Below, in pieces: positions 1-8,611 of a stretch of 64,000 bases of DNA. The notes beneath the pieces were generated by a model. It saw only the letters and a list, made by a program, of their open reading frames with translations. It made no database searches and was not told the DNA's origin. The stretch's first letter is position 1, and the number at the start of each line of letters is the position of its first letter. A program made the position numbers and the translations under genes. The stretch covers positions 1 to 64,000 of the forward strand of contig JAKFFE010000035.1 of the NCBI GenBank assembly GCA_036675345.1. The letters are read 5' to 3'. The stretch is from JALYOC01 sp036675345. GTDB lineage: Bacteria; Myxococcota; Myxococcia; Myxococcales; Myxococcaceae.

Positions 1-135
1 CGCCCGCCCCCGCGCCCCACGGTTCGCGCCGAGGCCCGGCCGGCGCCGCCCCGGCTTGCCCCGCGCGCCGCCGCGGCGATGGCTCCGGTGGCTCCGCCTG
101 CGCCCCGCGCCGTGGACGGCTGGAAGTCGTGGTGA
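1..135 (+). CDS. 3' end of an upstream gene (partial, Ala/Pro-rich tail)
   Basis: From base 1 a frame stays open to a TGA at 133-135. It encodes about 44 residues rich in Ala, Pro and Arg, ending in DGWKSW. Its stop lies inside the GTGGTGA that also carries the start of the next gene, the tight overlap expected of co-transcribed genes. No fold can be recognised because only the tail lies in the window, and high GC alone can keep a frame open, so this call is tentative. Confidence 0.4.
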   Translation, partial: RPPPRPTVRAEARPAPPRLAPRAAAAMAPVAPPAPRAVDGWKSW

Positions 136-776
136 AGCGCGCCTTCTTCCTGATCGCCCTGCTGTCGGCTAGCGCCGCTGCGGCCGGCCCGCTGGAGGGG
201 CAAGGCCGGGTCACCCTGCTGGGCGGCTGGCGGGTCACGCCCAACGCGGCCTTCTATCAACGGGCGGATCAGACCCTGGGGCTGACCCAGTCCGGCGGCG
301 TCGGCGGCCCGCTGGTGAGCGCCACCTTCGCGTACAGCGCCTCGGATCTGTTCGAGCTGGGGATCGACGTGTTCGGCACCGGCGAACGGATGACCTTCAC
401 CGAGGCCAATCGCTTCACCACGGTCACCTACGGCGGCTGGATCAGCCTGCGGATGCAGCTGCTGGCCGGAAGCGTGGGGCCGGTGGAGCGGCTGATTCCC
501 TTCATCGGCGCGCAGGGCGGTCCCACCCTGGTGCTGGCGACCGGCGGGCCGCAGTCCACCTTCCAGGAGGTCTTCGGTCAGGGCTACGCGGCCACGGTCG
601 GCGTCACCGGGCTCAGCGGCAAGTTCGGCTTCACCCTGGAGGCCAAGTACGTCTTTGCCTGGGGCACGGCCGCGCCGGTTGGAACTTTCAGTGCGGGTGG
701 GATCTGGGCCGGCCTGGGGTTCACCTGGGGCTTTCCTCCCTCTGGGAGCGAGCCCTCTTCGCCTGGCCGGTTCTGA
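129..776 (+). CDS. Secreted, probable outer-membrane beta-barrel protein
   Basis: A protein of 215 aa with a clear Sec signal peptide: basic VKR, a hydrophobic core to about residue 18, then an Ala-rich cleavage region. The rest alternates short hydrophobic strands with Gly/Thr turns (for example FTLEAKYVFAWGTA and GLGFTWGF), like small outer-membrane barrels. Two successive GTG codons at 129 and 132 can start it; the second gives a GTGA overlap with the upstream stop. No named family is recognised. Function unknown; envelope location is inferred from signal peptide and strand pattern. Confidence 0.7.
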   Translation: MVKRAFFLIALLSASAAAAGPLEGQGRVTLLGGWRVTPNAAFYQRADQTLGLTQSGGVGGPLVSATFAYSASDLFELGIDVFGTGERMTFTEANRFTTVTYGGWISLRMQLLAGSVGPVERLIPFIGAQGGPTLVLATGGPQSTFQEVFGQGYAATVGVTGLSGKFGFTLEAKYVFAWGTAAPVGTFSAGGIWAGLGFTWGFPPSGSEPSSPGRF

Positions 777-854
777 GGCGATCGTCCGAACCTTCCGCTT
801 TGCTGGTCGCCTGCCCTCCGCTAAAGGGACCGCGCTTCTTTGAAATGAACACGC

Positions 855-876
855 GGGTGCAAGGTGTTCCGCACCC
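855..876 (+). other. Small inverted repeat in the leader of the TPR gene
   Basis: A 6-bp perfect inverted repeat (gggtgc / gcaccc, 10-nt loop) sits 33 nt before the ATG at 909. It could be a weak leader hairpin or the terminator of the preceding gene; there is no T-tract. Nothing else is seen in 777-908. Confidence 0.25.
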
Positions 877-908
877 AAGTCAAATCACCCCAAAGGAGCG
901 AAGTTCGA

Positions 909-1913
909 ATGCGGGAGTCCTACGAAGTCGCTTCGAGCAGGAAGATGTCCATGGCCGCCGACAAGACCGAAATCGAGAAGGAGCTGTCCGATCTCAAGCG
1001 AGAGGTGATCGAGGCGCGGAACCTCGTCATCAAGACGGACAACCTCCTCAAGAATCTCCACGCCGAGGTGAAGACCGTCGGCAAACGCCAGGATGATTTC
1101 CAGAAGCGTCAGTGGATCTCCTCCGGCGCGGCCTACATCGCCTTCGCGGTGATCTGCGTGCTGGGCGCGGTGGGCATCTCCTCCGCCCGCGCCGCCTCCG
1201 CCAACAGCGAGCGGGAGCGGCTGGAGAAGCAGGTGGCGGAGGTCACCGCCTCCACCGAGAAGCAGCGCACCGAGGCGGCCGCGATCTCCACCGCGCAGCG
1301 CCAGGCGGCCGAGGTCTACAAGCTGATGACCACGCTGCCCGGCGACGAGCGGCTCAAGGGCGTGGACGCGCTGGTCAAGCTGGACACCAGCAAGCTGACC
1401 ACCCTGGAGCGCCAGGCACTCACTGACCGGGCGGACCTGCTGCGGCGGGAGATCGGCCAGGCAGCCTTCGAGCGCGGCAAGTCGGCGTTCCGTCGCAACG
1501 ACATGGAGAGCACGGTGAAGGAGCTCTCCCGGTTCATCGCCATGAACCCGGACCAGGCGGACCTGCTGGACGCGTCCTTCTTCCTGGGCGTGGCCCAGAA
1601 CCAGATGCGCAAGCACGCCGAGGCCGTCCCGCTGCTGACCCAGTTCGTGGAGCAGGACAAGCGGGCCAAGACCCGCGACTACGCGATGCTGCTGCTGGCG
1701 CACTCCCTCCAGGAGACCAACCAGCTGGATCGCGCCGCGGACATGTGCCGGGCGGGTATCGCCGAGTACCCGAACAGCCAGTTCGCCTCGCAGTTCCGGG
1801 GTCGGCTGTCGACGGTGAAGCGGCTGGCGGCGGGTGGTCCGGCGGAAGCTCCGGCGGTGGTCCCCGCGGCGGCTCCGGCGGCGCCTCCCGCGGCGCAGCC
1901 TCCCGCGCAGTAA
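909..1913 (+). CDS. Membrane-anchored coiled-coil/TPR protein
   Basis: A protein of 334 aa. The start at 909 is chosen because AAAGGAG lies 10 nt upstream; the frame also has an ATG at 864 without such a site. Residues about 15-65 are a charged amphipathic coil, 71-90 a transmembrane helix (IAFAVICVLGAVGI), and 98-135 another coil. About 180-300 are helical repeats of TPR type (AFERGKSAF..., AVPLLTQFVEQD..., CRAGIAEYPNSQFA), then an Ala/Pro-rich tail. This resembles periplasmic YbgF/BamD-like scaffold proteins in layout, but no specific family is claimed. It probably forms a unit with the small membrane protein that follows. Confidence 0.75.
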   Translation: MRESYEVASSRKMSMAADKTEIEKELSDLKREVIEARNLVIKTDNLLKNLHAEVKTVGKRQDDFQKRQWISSGAAYIAFAVICVLGAVGISSARAASANSERERLEKQVAEVTASTEKQRTEAAAISTAQRQAAEVYKLMTTLPGDERLKGVDALVKLDTSKLTTLERQALTDRADLLRREIGQAAFERGKSAFRRNDMESTVKELSRFIAMNPDQADLLDASFFLGVAQNQMRKHAEAVPLLTQFVEQDKRAKTRDYAMLLLAHSLQETNQLDRAADMCRAGIAEYPNSQFASQFRGRLSTVKRLAAGGPAEAPAVVPAAAPAAPPAAQPPAQ

Positions 1914-1971
1914 CCCCACGCGGTCCCTTGCAGCCCGAGGCCCGGGGTCGTAAGACCCTGGGCCTTCTCAC

Positions 1972-2490
1972 GTGAAGACTCCACGCGCCAATCCCAAGGA
2001 TCCACGCTTCCGGGCGTTCCGGATCGCGATGTACGCGCTGTACATGGGCGCGGTGTCGCTGATCTCCATCCTGATCATCATCAGCGTGGTGCGCTCGGTG
2101 GTGGCCATGTCCCCCGGTCGCCCGCCCACCCCGGAGAAGGTGCTCACCGTGCGCGAGTGCCTGGACGCCGCGGACACGCTGTTCCGCGAGGTGGAGGAGC
2201 ACCGGCGAAAGCTGACCGACCAGCCCTCCGCCCGGAAGGCGGACGAGGCCTGGGGCCGGTTCCGGGTGGACTGGCTCTCCCGCAAGCGCCAGACCGAGTC
2301 CAACTGCGCGCTGGAGTCCAGGTCCCGGACCCAGGTGCAGAAGGTCTACGGCCGGCTGGAGCGGGTGATGGACCTCTACACCATCCACGCCACCCAGTAC
2401 GCCGGTGAGATCGGGCTGACCGTGGATGAGCTGAAGGAGTCGATCAAAACCGCGCGCGAGGATGTGGCCTCCGCCGGTCGGTTGCCGTAG
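1972..2490 (+). CDS. Single-pass membrane protein of unknown function
   Basis: A protein of 172 aa with a GTG start and a basic N-terminus (about residues 1-17). A long hydrophobic helix follows at about 20-46 (YALYMGAVSLISILIIISVV), then a soluble helical, charged domain containing two Cys. No signal cleavage site is evident, so it is probably a type II anchored protein with its C-terminal domain in the periplasm. It lies 58 nt behind the TPR membrane protein in the same direction, suggesting a shared transcript and perhaps a shared complex. No family is recognised. The coding stretch ends just before a convergent terminator hairpin. Confidence 0.7.
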   Translation: MKTPRANPKDPRFRAFRIAMYALYMGAVSLISILIIISVVRSVVAMSPGRPPTPEKVLTVRECLDAADTLFREVEEHRRKLTDQPSARKADEAWGRFRVDWLSRKRQTESNCALESRSRTQVQKVYGRLERVMDLYTIHATQYAGEIGLTVDELKESIKTAREDVASAGRLP

Positions 2491-2526
2491 CCGGCGGGAG
2501 AGGCAGGGCCTCCGGCGAATCCTTCC

Positions 2527-2555
2527 GCGTTTGCGTAACCAATTTACGCAAACGC
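2527..2555. terminator. Bidirectional terminator-like hairpin between convergent genes
   Basis: A perfect 12-bp inverted repeat (gcgtttgcgtaa at 2527-2538, ttacgcaaacgc at 2544-2555, 5-nt loop) lies between the stops of the genes ending at 2490 (+) and 2572 (-). Position and symmetry fit a shared terminator. There is no strong T-tract, so intrinsic efficiency is uncertain. Confidence 0.6.
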
Positions 2556-2571
2556 AGGCCTGGCGCCTGAC

Positions 2572-3750
2572 TCAAGAGGGGTCCGGCAGGGGGCGAGGCG
2601 CGGCGGTGCAAAGTCCGGACGGGATCCGGAGCGAGAACAGCTCCCCTTCGCTGGTTCCCACCAGGACCCGATCTCCGATCCGGCCCACCGCGCTGACCTG
2701 GGTCGCGGGCCCCAGCCGGCGCACCTGGCGATCTGGACCGGTGGAGGCGAGCAGCAGCCCTGCTCCCTGGGTGCCGAACACCGCGCAGCTGCCGAAGGCC
2801 ACCGCGGCGCCGGGGTTGATCTCGTTGGCCCGGGCCAGCTCGAAGCGCGCCGCCTGGACCTCGCCCCTCGGGGAGAGCCAGGCCAGCCCGCCGTCATCGG
2901 TGCCCACCACCGCGCCGTCGGCGAGCGCGACCACCGCCGTCACCACGTTGGTCTGCGCGCCCGGGCTGCCGAAGACCAGCGGGATCCACCGGGTCTCGGA
3001 GGCCTTCGACGACACCAGGTACGCGCCGCGGGGCGTCCCCAACCAGGTGTGGTCGCCCTTCATGGAGAGGGCGGTGATCCGGAGCGGGGCGCCATCCGCC
3101 TCGCTCTGTTCCACCGGCTGGAAGCCGTCCCCGATCCACGCGAAGGCGCCACGTCCGGTCCCGACCCGCAGCTGCCCCCCGGAGACTGTCAGCCCGTCCG
3201 CCGCCACCCCCTCCAGGTGGAGGGTCACCTTGCGACCTGCCGGGGAGATCTCCGCGACGCCCGCGTAGGAGGCAGCGAAGATCCGGCCCTGGTGGACCGC
3301 GATCGCCGAGACGAAGCGCTCGCGGCCGGTGAACCCGGGGACCTCCCGAGCGTGGGTCTCGCCGGGAGCGAGGTAGGCCACGCCTCCATCGAACAGCCCC
3401 AGCCACACGGTGCCGTCGGGGCCGGTCGCCACCCCGGAGATCCGCCGCCCCACCGAGGTCAGGACGTCGATCTCGGTGCCCAGCTGCTCCTGCAGGGGAT
3501 GGAAGGAGGGAAGCGCCGGAGCAGTGGAAGAGGTGAGGGTGGGCAGCGCCAGGTGCCGCAGTTGATCCCGCTGTTCCGGTGTCGTCAGGGACAGGGATCC
3601 CAGCGAGGCCAGGGCGAGGACCCCGGCGGTGACCCACCCTCCGCGCCCTTTGCGTTTGCCAGGCGGGGGCTGGGCTTTGGAAACGGGCTGGGCGGCGGGG
3701 ACTGTCGAGGGGCGGATCGGGATCACGTTGTTCCGGAGCGGTTGGGTCAT
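2572..3750 (-). CDS. Membrane-anchored beta-propeller protein
   Basis: A protein of 392 aa. The start (MTQPLRNN) is taken at 3750 because GAGGAG lies just upstream and 11 bp separate it from the stop of the VIT/VWA gene. A Pro-rich cytoplasmic segment is followed by a helix at about residues 42-60 (WVTAGVLALASLGSL). About six propeller-like blades follow, with repeating phrases such as GPDGTVWLGLFDGGVAYL, GDHTWLGTPRGAYL and GDRVLVGTSEGELFSL, as in two-component-regulator-type (Reg_prop) propellers. The propeller should face the periplasm. Close coupling to the VIT/VWA lipoprotein suggests a joint envelope complex; ligand unknown. Confidence 0.75.
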   Translation of the reverse strand: MTQPLRNNVIPIRPSTVPAAQPVSKAQPPPGKRKGRGGWVTAGVLALASLGSLSLTTPEQRDQLRHLALPTLTSSTAPALPSFHPLQEQLGTEIDVLTSVGRRISGVATGPDGTVWLGLFDGGVAYLAPGETHAREVPGFTGRERFVSAIAVHQGRIFAASYAGVAEISPAGRKVTLHLEGVAADGLTVSGGQLRVGTGRGAFAWIGDGFQPVEQSEADGAPLRITALSMKGDHTWLGTPRGAYLVSSKASETRWIPLVFGSPGAQTNVVTAVVALADGAVVGTDDGGLAWLSPRGEVQAARFELARANEINPGAAVAFGSCAVFGTQGAGLLLASTGPDRQVRRLGPATQVSAVGRIGDRVLVGTSEGELFSLRIPSGLCTAAPRPLPDPS

Positions 3751-3761
3751 GGCGAATCTCC

Positions 3762-6563
3762 TCAGGACCAGGTGTCGACCAGCGCGCGGGTGGGGGCGGG
3801 GACCGCGATCAGCGCGGGCGACCGGCGGCGGAGCCTGCGCCACCGGACCACCGCGATCGCCGCCAGCAGCAGCGAGGCGATCCCCAGCTGGTAGACCCAA
3901 CCCGGAGTGACCGCGCCCAGCGGCATTGGGAGGACGCTGCGCCGCACATTGCCGGCCGCATCGGAGGCGACGATTTCCAGTTCGAGGTTTCCATCCGGCC
4001 AGGCGGAGGGGACCGAGAGCGAGGCCACGTATTCGCCCAGCGCGCCCTCCATCCGGGCGGTGGCGATCTCACCCCACGGGGCTCGCACCAGCACCTCCTT
4101 CACGTCGATCTCCGCCTTGAGGGCCTCCGCCGCGCCTCCCTGCCGCCCGGCGGTGGCCAGCGCCGCGGCGCGGGTCAGCGAGAGGGTGGGCTTGAAGCGC
4201 AGCTCGAAGCGCTCCCCGGCGCGAGGCCGCTCCGAGCGGGTGAGCTGGACCGCCGGGGCAGCGGTGTCCACCCGGATCGGCGCGGTGCGCTGCTCCACCC
4301 GGCCATCCAGGTGCTGCACGGCGATCTGCGCGTCGTAGCTGCCGTCCGGCCAACCGGAGGGGACCAGGAAGCGCAGCACGAACTCGCCCGAGCGCGCGTC
4401 CCACTCCGCATCCCGTTCCTGGAACTCGAAGGGCAGCCGCACCCGGACCGCGGCGGTGGTGCTGGGGGCAGAGATCCTCAGCTCCGGATCGCCCGGCTTG
4501 ACCCGGTTGGGGAGCACCGCGGCGTTGATCGCGCCCTCGCCGAAGATCCCCTCCGCCTTCACTCCGGCCGGCAGCTCGTTGGGCACCAGCACCGTGGTCA
4601 GTGGCAGGCCCGGGTCGGCCAGCAGCCGGCGCTCGACCGCGACGAAGGAGGTGTACTGGGTGACCAGCTTGAACTGCAGCCCCAGGGCGACGATCTCCTC
4701 CACCGTGTCGGGGGTGGGATCCCCCGGCTGGTGGTTCATCAGGGTCTCGATCTTCCTCCGCCCCCAGAGGGTCCCCAGCACCGCGCTGTTCCCCTGGGCG
4801 GCGGTGGCCTCCACCGGGATCCGCTCCCGATAGGCCTTGTTGCCCAGCTTGCCCTGGAGCACCACCGCGCCCGAGCCGCTGCCCTGGTACTTGCCGATCA
4901 CCACCAGCGGCTGGCCGGCGAACAGGTCGGGCAGGTGCTCCGGGTACAGCTGGGAGACGGTCATCCCCTCGAAGCTCACCGACAGATCGGTGAGCACCGG
5001 GCGATCCAGCAGCAGATACAGCCGCTGCACCGCCGCCTCCGGAGACTCATCGAAGGACACGTAGTCCGCCGCGCCACGACCTTCGCGGGCCATGCCCTCG
5101 ATCAGGTACCGGTTCACCGAGGAGCCGATCCCGAAGGCGAACACCCGGGCGCTGCCGCGGTGCGCACGGATGGCGGAGAGGATCTCGTACTCGTTGCCGA
5201 TGAAGGCGTCGGTGCAGAAGACCACCATCCGCAGCCGGCTGGGATCCTCGCTGGGGGACAGCGCCTGGACGATGCCGCGCATCATCTCGGTGCCGCCGCC
5301 GCCGGAGAGCTGCGAGAGCCACTGGTTGGCCGCGGCCACGTTCTCCGCGGTGTTGGGCAGCGGGGCCGGACTCATCGAATAGGCGGCGCCGTCGAAGGCC
5401 ACGATCTGGAAGGTGTCCTGGGGCCCCATCCGCTTCAGGGACTGACTGACCAGCGCCTTGGCGGCCTCGATCGGCTGGCCCATCATCGACCCCGACTTGT
5501 CGAGCAGGAACACCAGCTCCTTGGGACGCACCAGGTCGTCGGCGACGCTGACCGGCGGCTGCACGAACAGCATCAGGTAGTCCTCGCCGCGCTCCTTCTC
5601 CACCAGCGCGCTGGCCCGGGGCTTGGCCCCGGCGGGGGAGTAGCTGAGGACGAAGTCCTTGTTGGGGATCCGGTCGTCCTCGCTCAGCGCCACCAGCCGG
5701 CCGCCCTCGCCGTCCATCCCGGTGACCACCCGGTGGTTGCGGGAGGCGACCCGGTCAAAGGCCGGACCGGGAGAGAGGCGCACGGTGATGTCCACGTCGT
5801 GGGCGCTGCGGTAGCCGGGGCCCACCACCGGGGGGGTGATCCGGGTCGCGTCCGGCACCCCGGAGGCGGGGATGTAGCGGGGCCCGATGGTGGTGGGGAC
5901 GTGGAAGACGTACCGGCCGTGATCGTAGGGGACCTCGTGCACGTAGCGCAGCACCACCGCCACCGTCTCCCCGGGGGGGATGTTGGCCACCGATTGGGTG
6001 AACAGGTTGGGGCGCTCCTGCTCGGTCAGCGCGGCGGTCTTCCCCTCCGCCCGGGCGGCCTCGTAGGTCCGGCGCGCCTCCGCCTTCCGCTTCACCTCCG
6101 AGTAGACGATCCGGTCTCCGATCCGGAAGTACATGTCGGTCACCGCCGCGTTGGGCGGCAGCGGGAAGGCGTAGATCGCCTCCAGCCGGTCCGGGCTGGG
6201 GTTCTGGTACAGCTGGGTCAGCTCCACCCGCGCCACGTTGCCGGAGACCTGGGCGCTGACCCGGGTGTGCTGCAGCGGGAACTCCAGCACCTTCCCGTCG
6301 GTCCCCCGCGAGGAGAGGCTGGAGGACGCCGAGGGGGGAGTCAGCGCATCCGGAGCCGAGGCGTCCGGGGCCAGGAAGGCGCGATCCTGGACGTTGACCA
6401 GGAGATCCCGGGGAGGAATCTGCGGCAACGGGGAGGTCCGGGTCACCCGTGGGGGCCCCTGGGTCTCCACCGGTCGCAGCTCCGAGGGGGCGGGCGGGGC
6501 GGGAGAACGTTCGCATCCGGCGAACGCGACAACGAACACGGCAATCCAGGGCAAGCGGGTCAT
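3762..6563 (-). CDS. VIT and VWA domain lipoprotein
   Basis: A protein of 933 aa. The start at 6563 has GGAGG 5 nt upstream and gives a lipoprotein signal ending in VVAFAGC (Cys17). A VIT (inter-alpha-trypsin inhibitor) domain occupies about 95-240 (ARVELTQLYQNPSPDRLEAIYAF-type start), and a von Willebrand A domain about 330-510 with the MIDAS motif DKSGSM. Beta-rich domains follow, then a C-terminal transmembrane helix (WVYQLGIASLLLAAIAVV) with an Arg-rich end. Such proteins bind partners through a divalent metal at the MIDAS site. No LPXTG-type sorting signal is seen, unlike marine sortase targets of similar layout. It is the first gene of a two-gene operon with the propeller protein. Confidence 0.85.
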   Translation of the reverse strand: MTRLPWIAVFVVAFAGCERSPAPPAPSELRPVETQGPPRVTRTSPLPQIPPRDLLVNVQDRAFLAPDASAPDALTPPSASSSLSSRGTDGKVLEFPLQHTRVSAQVSGNVARVELTQLYQNPSPDRLEAIYAFPLPPNAAVTDMYFRIGDRIVYSEVKRKAEARRTYEAARAEGKTAALTEQERPNLFTQSVANIPPGETVAVVLRYVHEVPYDHGRYVFHVPTTIGPRYIPASGVPDATRITPPVVGPGYRSAHDVDITVRLSPGPAFDRVASRNHRVVTGMDGEGGRLVALSEDDRIPNKDFVLSYSPAGAKPRASALVEKERGEDYLMLFVQPPVSVADDLVRPKELVFLLDKSGSMMGQPIEAAKALVSQSLKRMGPQDTFQIVAFDGAAYSMSPAPLPNTAENVAAANQWLSQLSGGGGTEMMRGIVQALSPSEDPSRLRMVVFCTDAFIGNEYEILSAIRAHRGSARVFAFGIGSSVNRYLIEGMAREGRGAADYVSFDESPEAAVQRLYLLLDRPVLTDLSVSFEGMTVSQLYPEHLPDLFAGQPLVVIGKYQGSGSGAVVLQGKLGNKAYRERIPVEATAAQGNSAVLGTLWGRRKIETLMNHQPGDPTPDTVEEIVALGLQFKLVTQYTSFVAVERRLLADPGLPLTTVLVPNELPAGVKAEGIFGEGAINAAVLPNRVKPGDPELRISAPSTTAAVRVRLPFEFQERDAEWDARSGEFVLRFLVPSGWPDGSYDAQIAVQHLDGRVEQRTAPIRVDTAAPAVQLTRSERPRAGERFELRFKPTLSLTRAAALATAGRQGGAAEALKAEIDVKEVLVRAPWGEIATARMEGALGEYVASLSVPSAWPDGNLELEIVASDAAGNVRRSVLPMPLGAVTPGWVYQLGIASLLLAAIAVVRWRRLRRRSPALIAVPAPTRALVDTWS

Positions 6564-6660
6564 GTGGCCTCCGCCAGATCCCCAGAGCAACGGCTGTGCC
6601 GAGCCCAAGCGCGTCCGGAGAGACACACCCCGCTGGCTGTCGGGGCTCGTCCGGGAGGTT

Positions 6661-6684
6661 GCGCGCGGTCCCGCCACCGCGCGC
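6661..6684. promoter_or_regulatory. Inverted repeat in the divergent region between VIT/VWA and ABC genes
   Basis: A perfect 9-bp inverted repeat (gcgcgcggt / accgcgcgc, loop 6670-6675) lies in the 194-bp divergent intergenic region 6564-6757. It could be an operator or a leader hairpin for the ABC gene. No convincing -35/-10 pair was found on either strand here. Confidence 0.3.
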
Positions 6685-6757
6685 GACCCGGCCAGACCAC
6701 ACCGGGGGCTCCCTCACCCACTGGCGCTCAACCGCCCCGCCGGTTAACACCCCCCTT

Positions 6758-8611
6758 GTGGTGGGTCCCCCCGTTCAGAAGAAGCCGCCGTCCTTCGTGG
6801 AGCGAGTCCGCGGGCTCTCCACCGTGTTCAAGCAGGTGCCGGGGACCTTCCGGCTGGTATGGGAGGCGGATCGCCGGGGAGCGATCCTGCTGGCGATGCT
6901 CACCCTGGTGGCGGCGCTGTTCCCGCCGGCGATCGCCTATGTCGGCAAGCTGATCGTGGATGGGGTGGTGGAGGCCGCGCGCACCGGGTCCGCCGAGGCG
7001 CGGACCCACGCTTTGCAGCTGGTGGGGCTGGAGCTGCTGGTGGTGGTGGGGGCCACCGCGGTGACCCGGCTGCTGGCGCTGATCCGCGATCTGCTCCGGG
7101 CCAACCTGGGCAATGTGATCAACCTCCGGATCCTCAAGAAGGCGCTGCAGCTGGAGCTGCGTCACTTCGAGGACTCGGAGACCTACGACAAGATGCAGAA
7201 CGCCCGGCGCGAGGCGGCCAGCCGTCCGCTCTCCCTGGTGCTGCAGGCCTTCGGGATCGTCCAGAACCTGATCACCCTGGTGACCTTCGCCGCGATGCTG
7301 GTGGGGCTCTCCCCCTGGAGCATCCTGATCCTCTTCGCCGCCTCCATCCCGGCCTTCATCGCCGAGGCCCGGATGGCCGGCGAGTCCTTCCGCCTCTACT
7401 CATGGCGAGCGCCGGAGGGCCGCCGGCTCAACTACCTGGAGTGGATCCTCACCCGGGACAGCCACGTGAAGGAGGTGAAGCTGTTCAACCTGGGGGAGGA
7501 GATCCTGGGCCGCTACCAGAGCCTGTTCTCCAAGTTCTACGGCGAGGATCGCAAGCTGGCCTACCGGCGCCTGAGCTACGGATTGAGCCTGGGGCTGCTC
7601 TCGGTGGTGGCCTTCTACGGCCTCTATGCCTTCGTGGTTGGGCAGGCCGCGGCCGGCGCGATCACCCTGGGATCGATGACCCTGTACATCGCGGTGTTCC
7701 GCCAGGGCCAGGGCGCCTTCCAGGCCATCCTCACCTCGATCGGCAGCATGTACGAGGACGCGCTGTTCATGTCGAACCTGTTCCTCTACCTGGACATCCC
7801 CACCTCCGGAGAGACCCCGCGGCTCTCGCCGCCGCTCTCGCCCACGCGGGGACCGACCCAGCGGCTGGAGCTGCGCCACGTCTCCTTCCGCTATCCGGGC
7901 CGCAAGGAGTGGGCGCTGCAGGACATCAACCTGGTGTTGGAGCCCGGCGAGAAGCTGGGGCTGGTGGGGGAGAACGGGGCAGGGAAGAGCACCCTGGTGA
8001 AGCTGCTGCTGCGCCTCTACGAGCCCACCGAAGGCGAAATCCTCTACGGCGGGGTGGACCTGCGGGACATGGATCCCGAAGACCTCCGCTCGCGGATCGG
8101 CGCGGTGTTCCAGGACTTCGTGCGCTACCAGTTCAACGCCGCGGAGAACATCGGCCTGGGCGAGGTCCGCCACCTCCAGGATCGGCCGCGGATCGAGGCC
8201 GCGGCGGAGAAGGGCGGGGCGGCGGCGGTGATCGACGCGCTGCCACAGAAGTACGACACCGTGCTCGGGGGCTGGTTCGAGTCCGGGCAGGAGCTCTCCT
8301 CCGGCCAGTGGCAGAAGCTGGCGGTGGCGCGGGCCTTCATGCGCGACGCGGAGCTCCTGATCCTGGACGAGCCGACCGCAGCCATCGACGCCGAGGCGGA
8401 GCACGAGCTGTTCCGCCGCTTCCAGGCCCTGGCCGCCGACCGCACCGCGATCATCATCTCCCACCGCTTCTCCACGGTGCGGATCGCCGACCGGATCGCC
8501 GTGCTCCACGGCGGGCAGATGGTGGAGCTGGGCTCGCACGCGCAGCTGGTGGAGCAGGACGGCCGCTACGCGCACCTGTTCCGCCTCCAGGCGCAGGGGT
8601 ACCTGGACTGA
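6758..8611 (+). CDS. ABC transporter half-molecule (permease fused to ATPase)
   Basis: About 617 aa. An N-terminal membrane domain (six helices expected over about residues 40-330) is followed by a nucleotide-binding domain. Walker A is GENGAGKST, the signature is LSSGQWQKLAVARAF, Walker B is LLILDEPTAAID, and a switch His lies in IISHRFST. This is the exporter architecture (homo- or heterodimer), and no C39 peptidase domain is present. The start is uncertain: GTG at 6758 is proposed because no ATG with a ribosome site precedes the conserved part. The stop overlaps the start of the next gene (TGATG). The substrate cannot be read; the coupled HExxH protein suggests a peptide. Confidence 0.85.
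   Translation: MVGPPVQKKPPSFVERVRGLSTVFKQVPGTFRLVWEADRRGAILLAMLTLVAALFPPAIAYVGKLIVDGVVEAARTGSAEARTHALQLVGLELLVVVGATAVTRLLALIRDLLRANLGNVINLRILKKALQLELRHFEDSETYDKMQNARREAASRPLSLVLQAFGIVQNLITLVTFAAMLVGLSPWSILILFAASIPAFIAEARMAGESFRLYSWRAPEGRRLNYLEWILTRDSHVKEVKLFNLGEEILGRYQSLFSKFYGEDRKLAYRRLSYGLSLGLLSVVAFYGLYAFVVGQAAAGAITLGSMTLYIAVFRQGQGAFQAILTSIGSMYEDALFMSNLFLYLDIPTSGETPRLSPPLSPTRGPTQRLELRHVSFRYPGRKEWALQDINLVLEPGEKLGLVGENGAGKSTLVKLLLRLYEPTEGEILYGGVDLRDMDPEDLRSRIGAVFQDFVRYQFNAAENIGLGEVRHLQDRPRIEAAAEKGGAAAVIDALPQKYDTVLGGWFESGQELSSGQWQKLAVARAFMRDAELLILDEPTAAIDAEAEHELFRRFQALAADRTAIIISHRFSTVRIADRIAVLHGGQMVELGSHAQLVEQDGRYAHLFRLQAQGYLD

Noticed and set aside
4311..6953. Very long open frame opposite the VIT/VWA gene
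   Set aside because: Repetitive His/Gly/Arg/Leu composition with no domains; it mirrors a gene with clear VIT, VWA and lipobox features. A GC-driven antisense frame.
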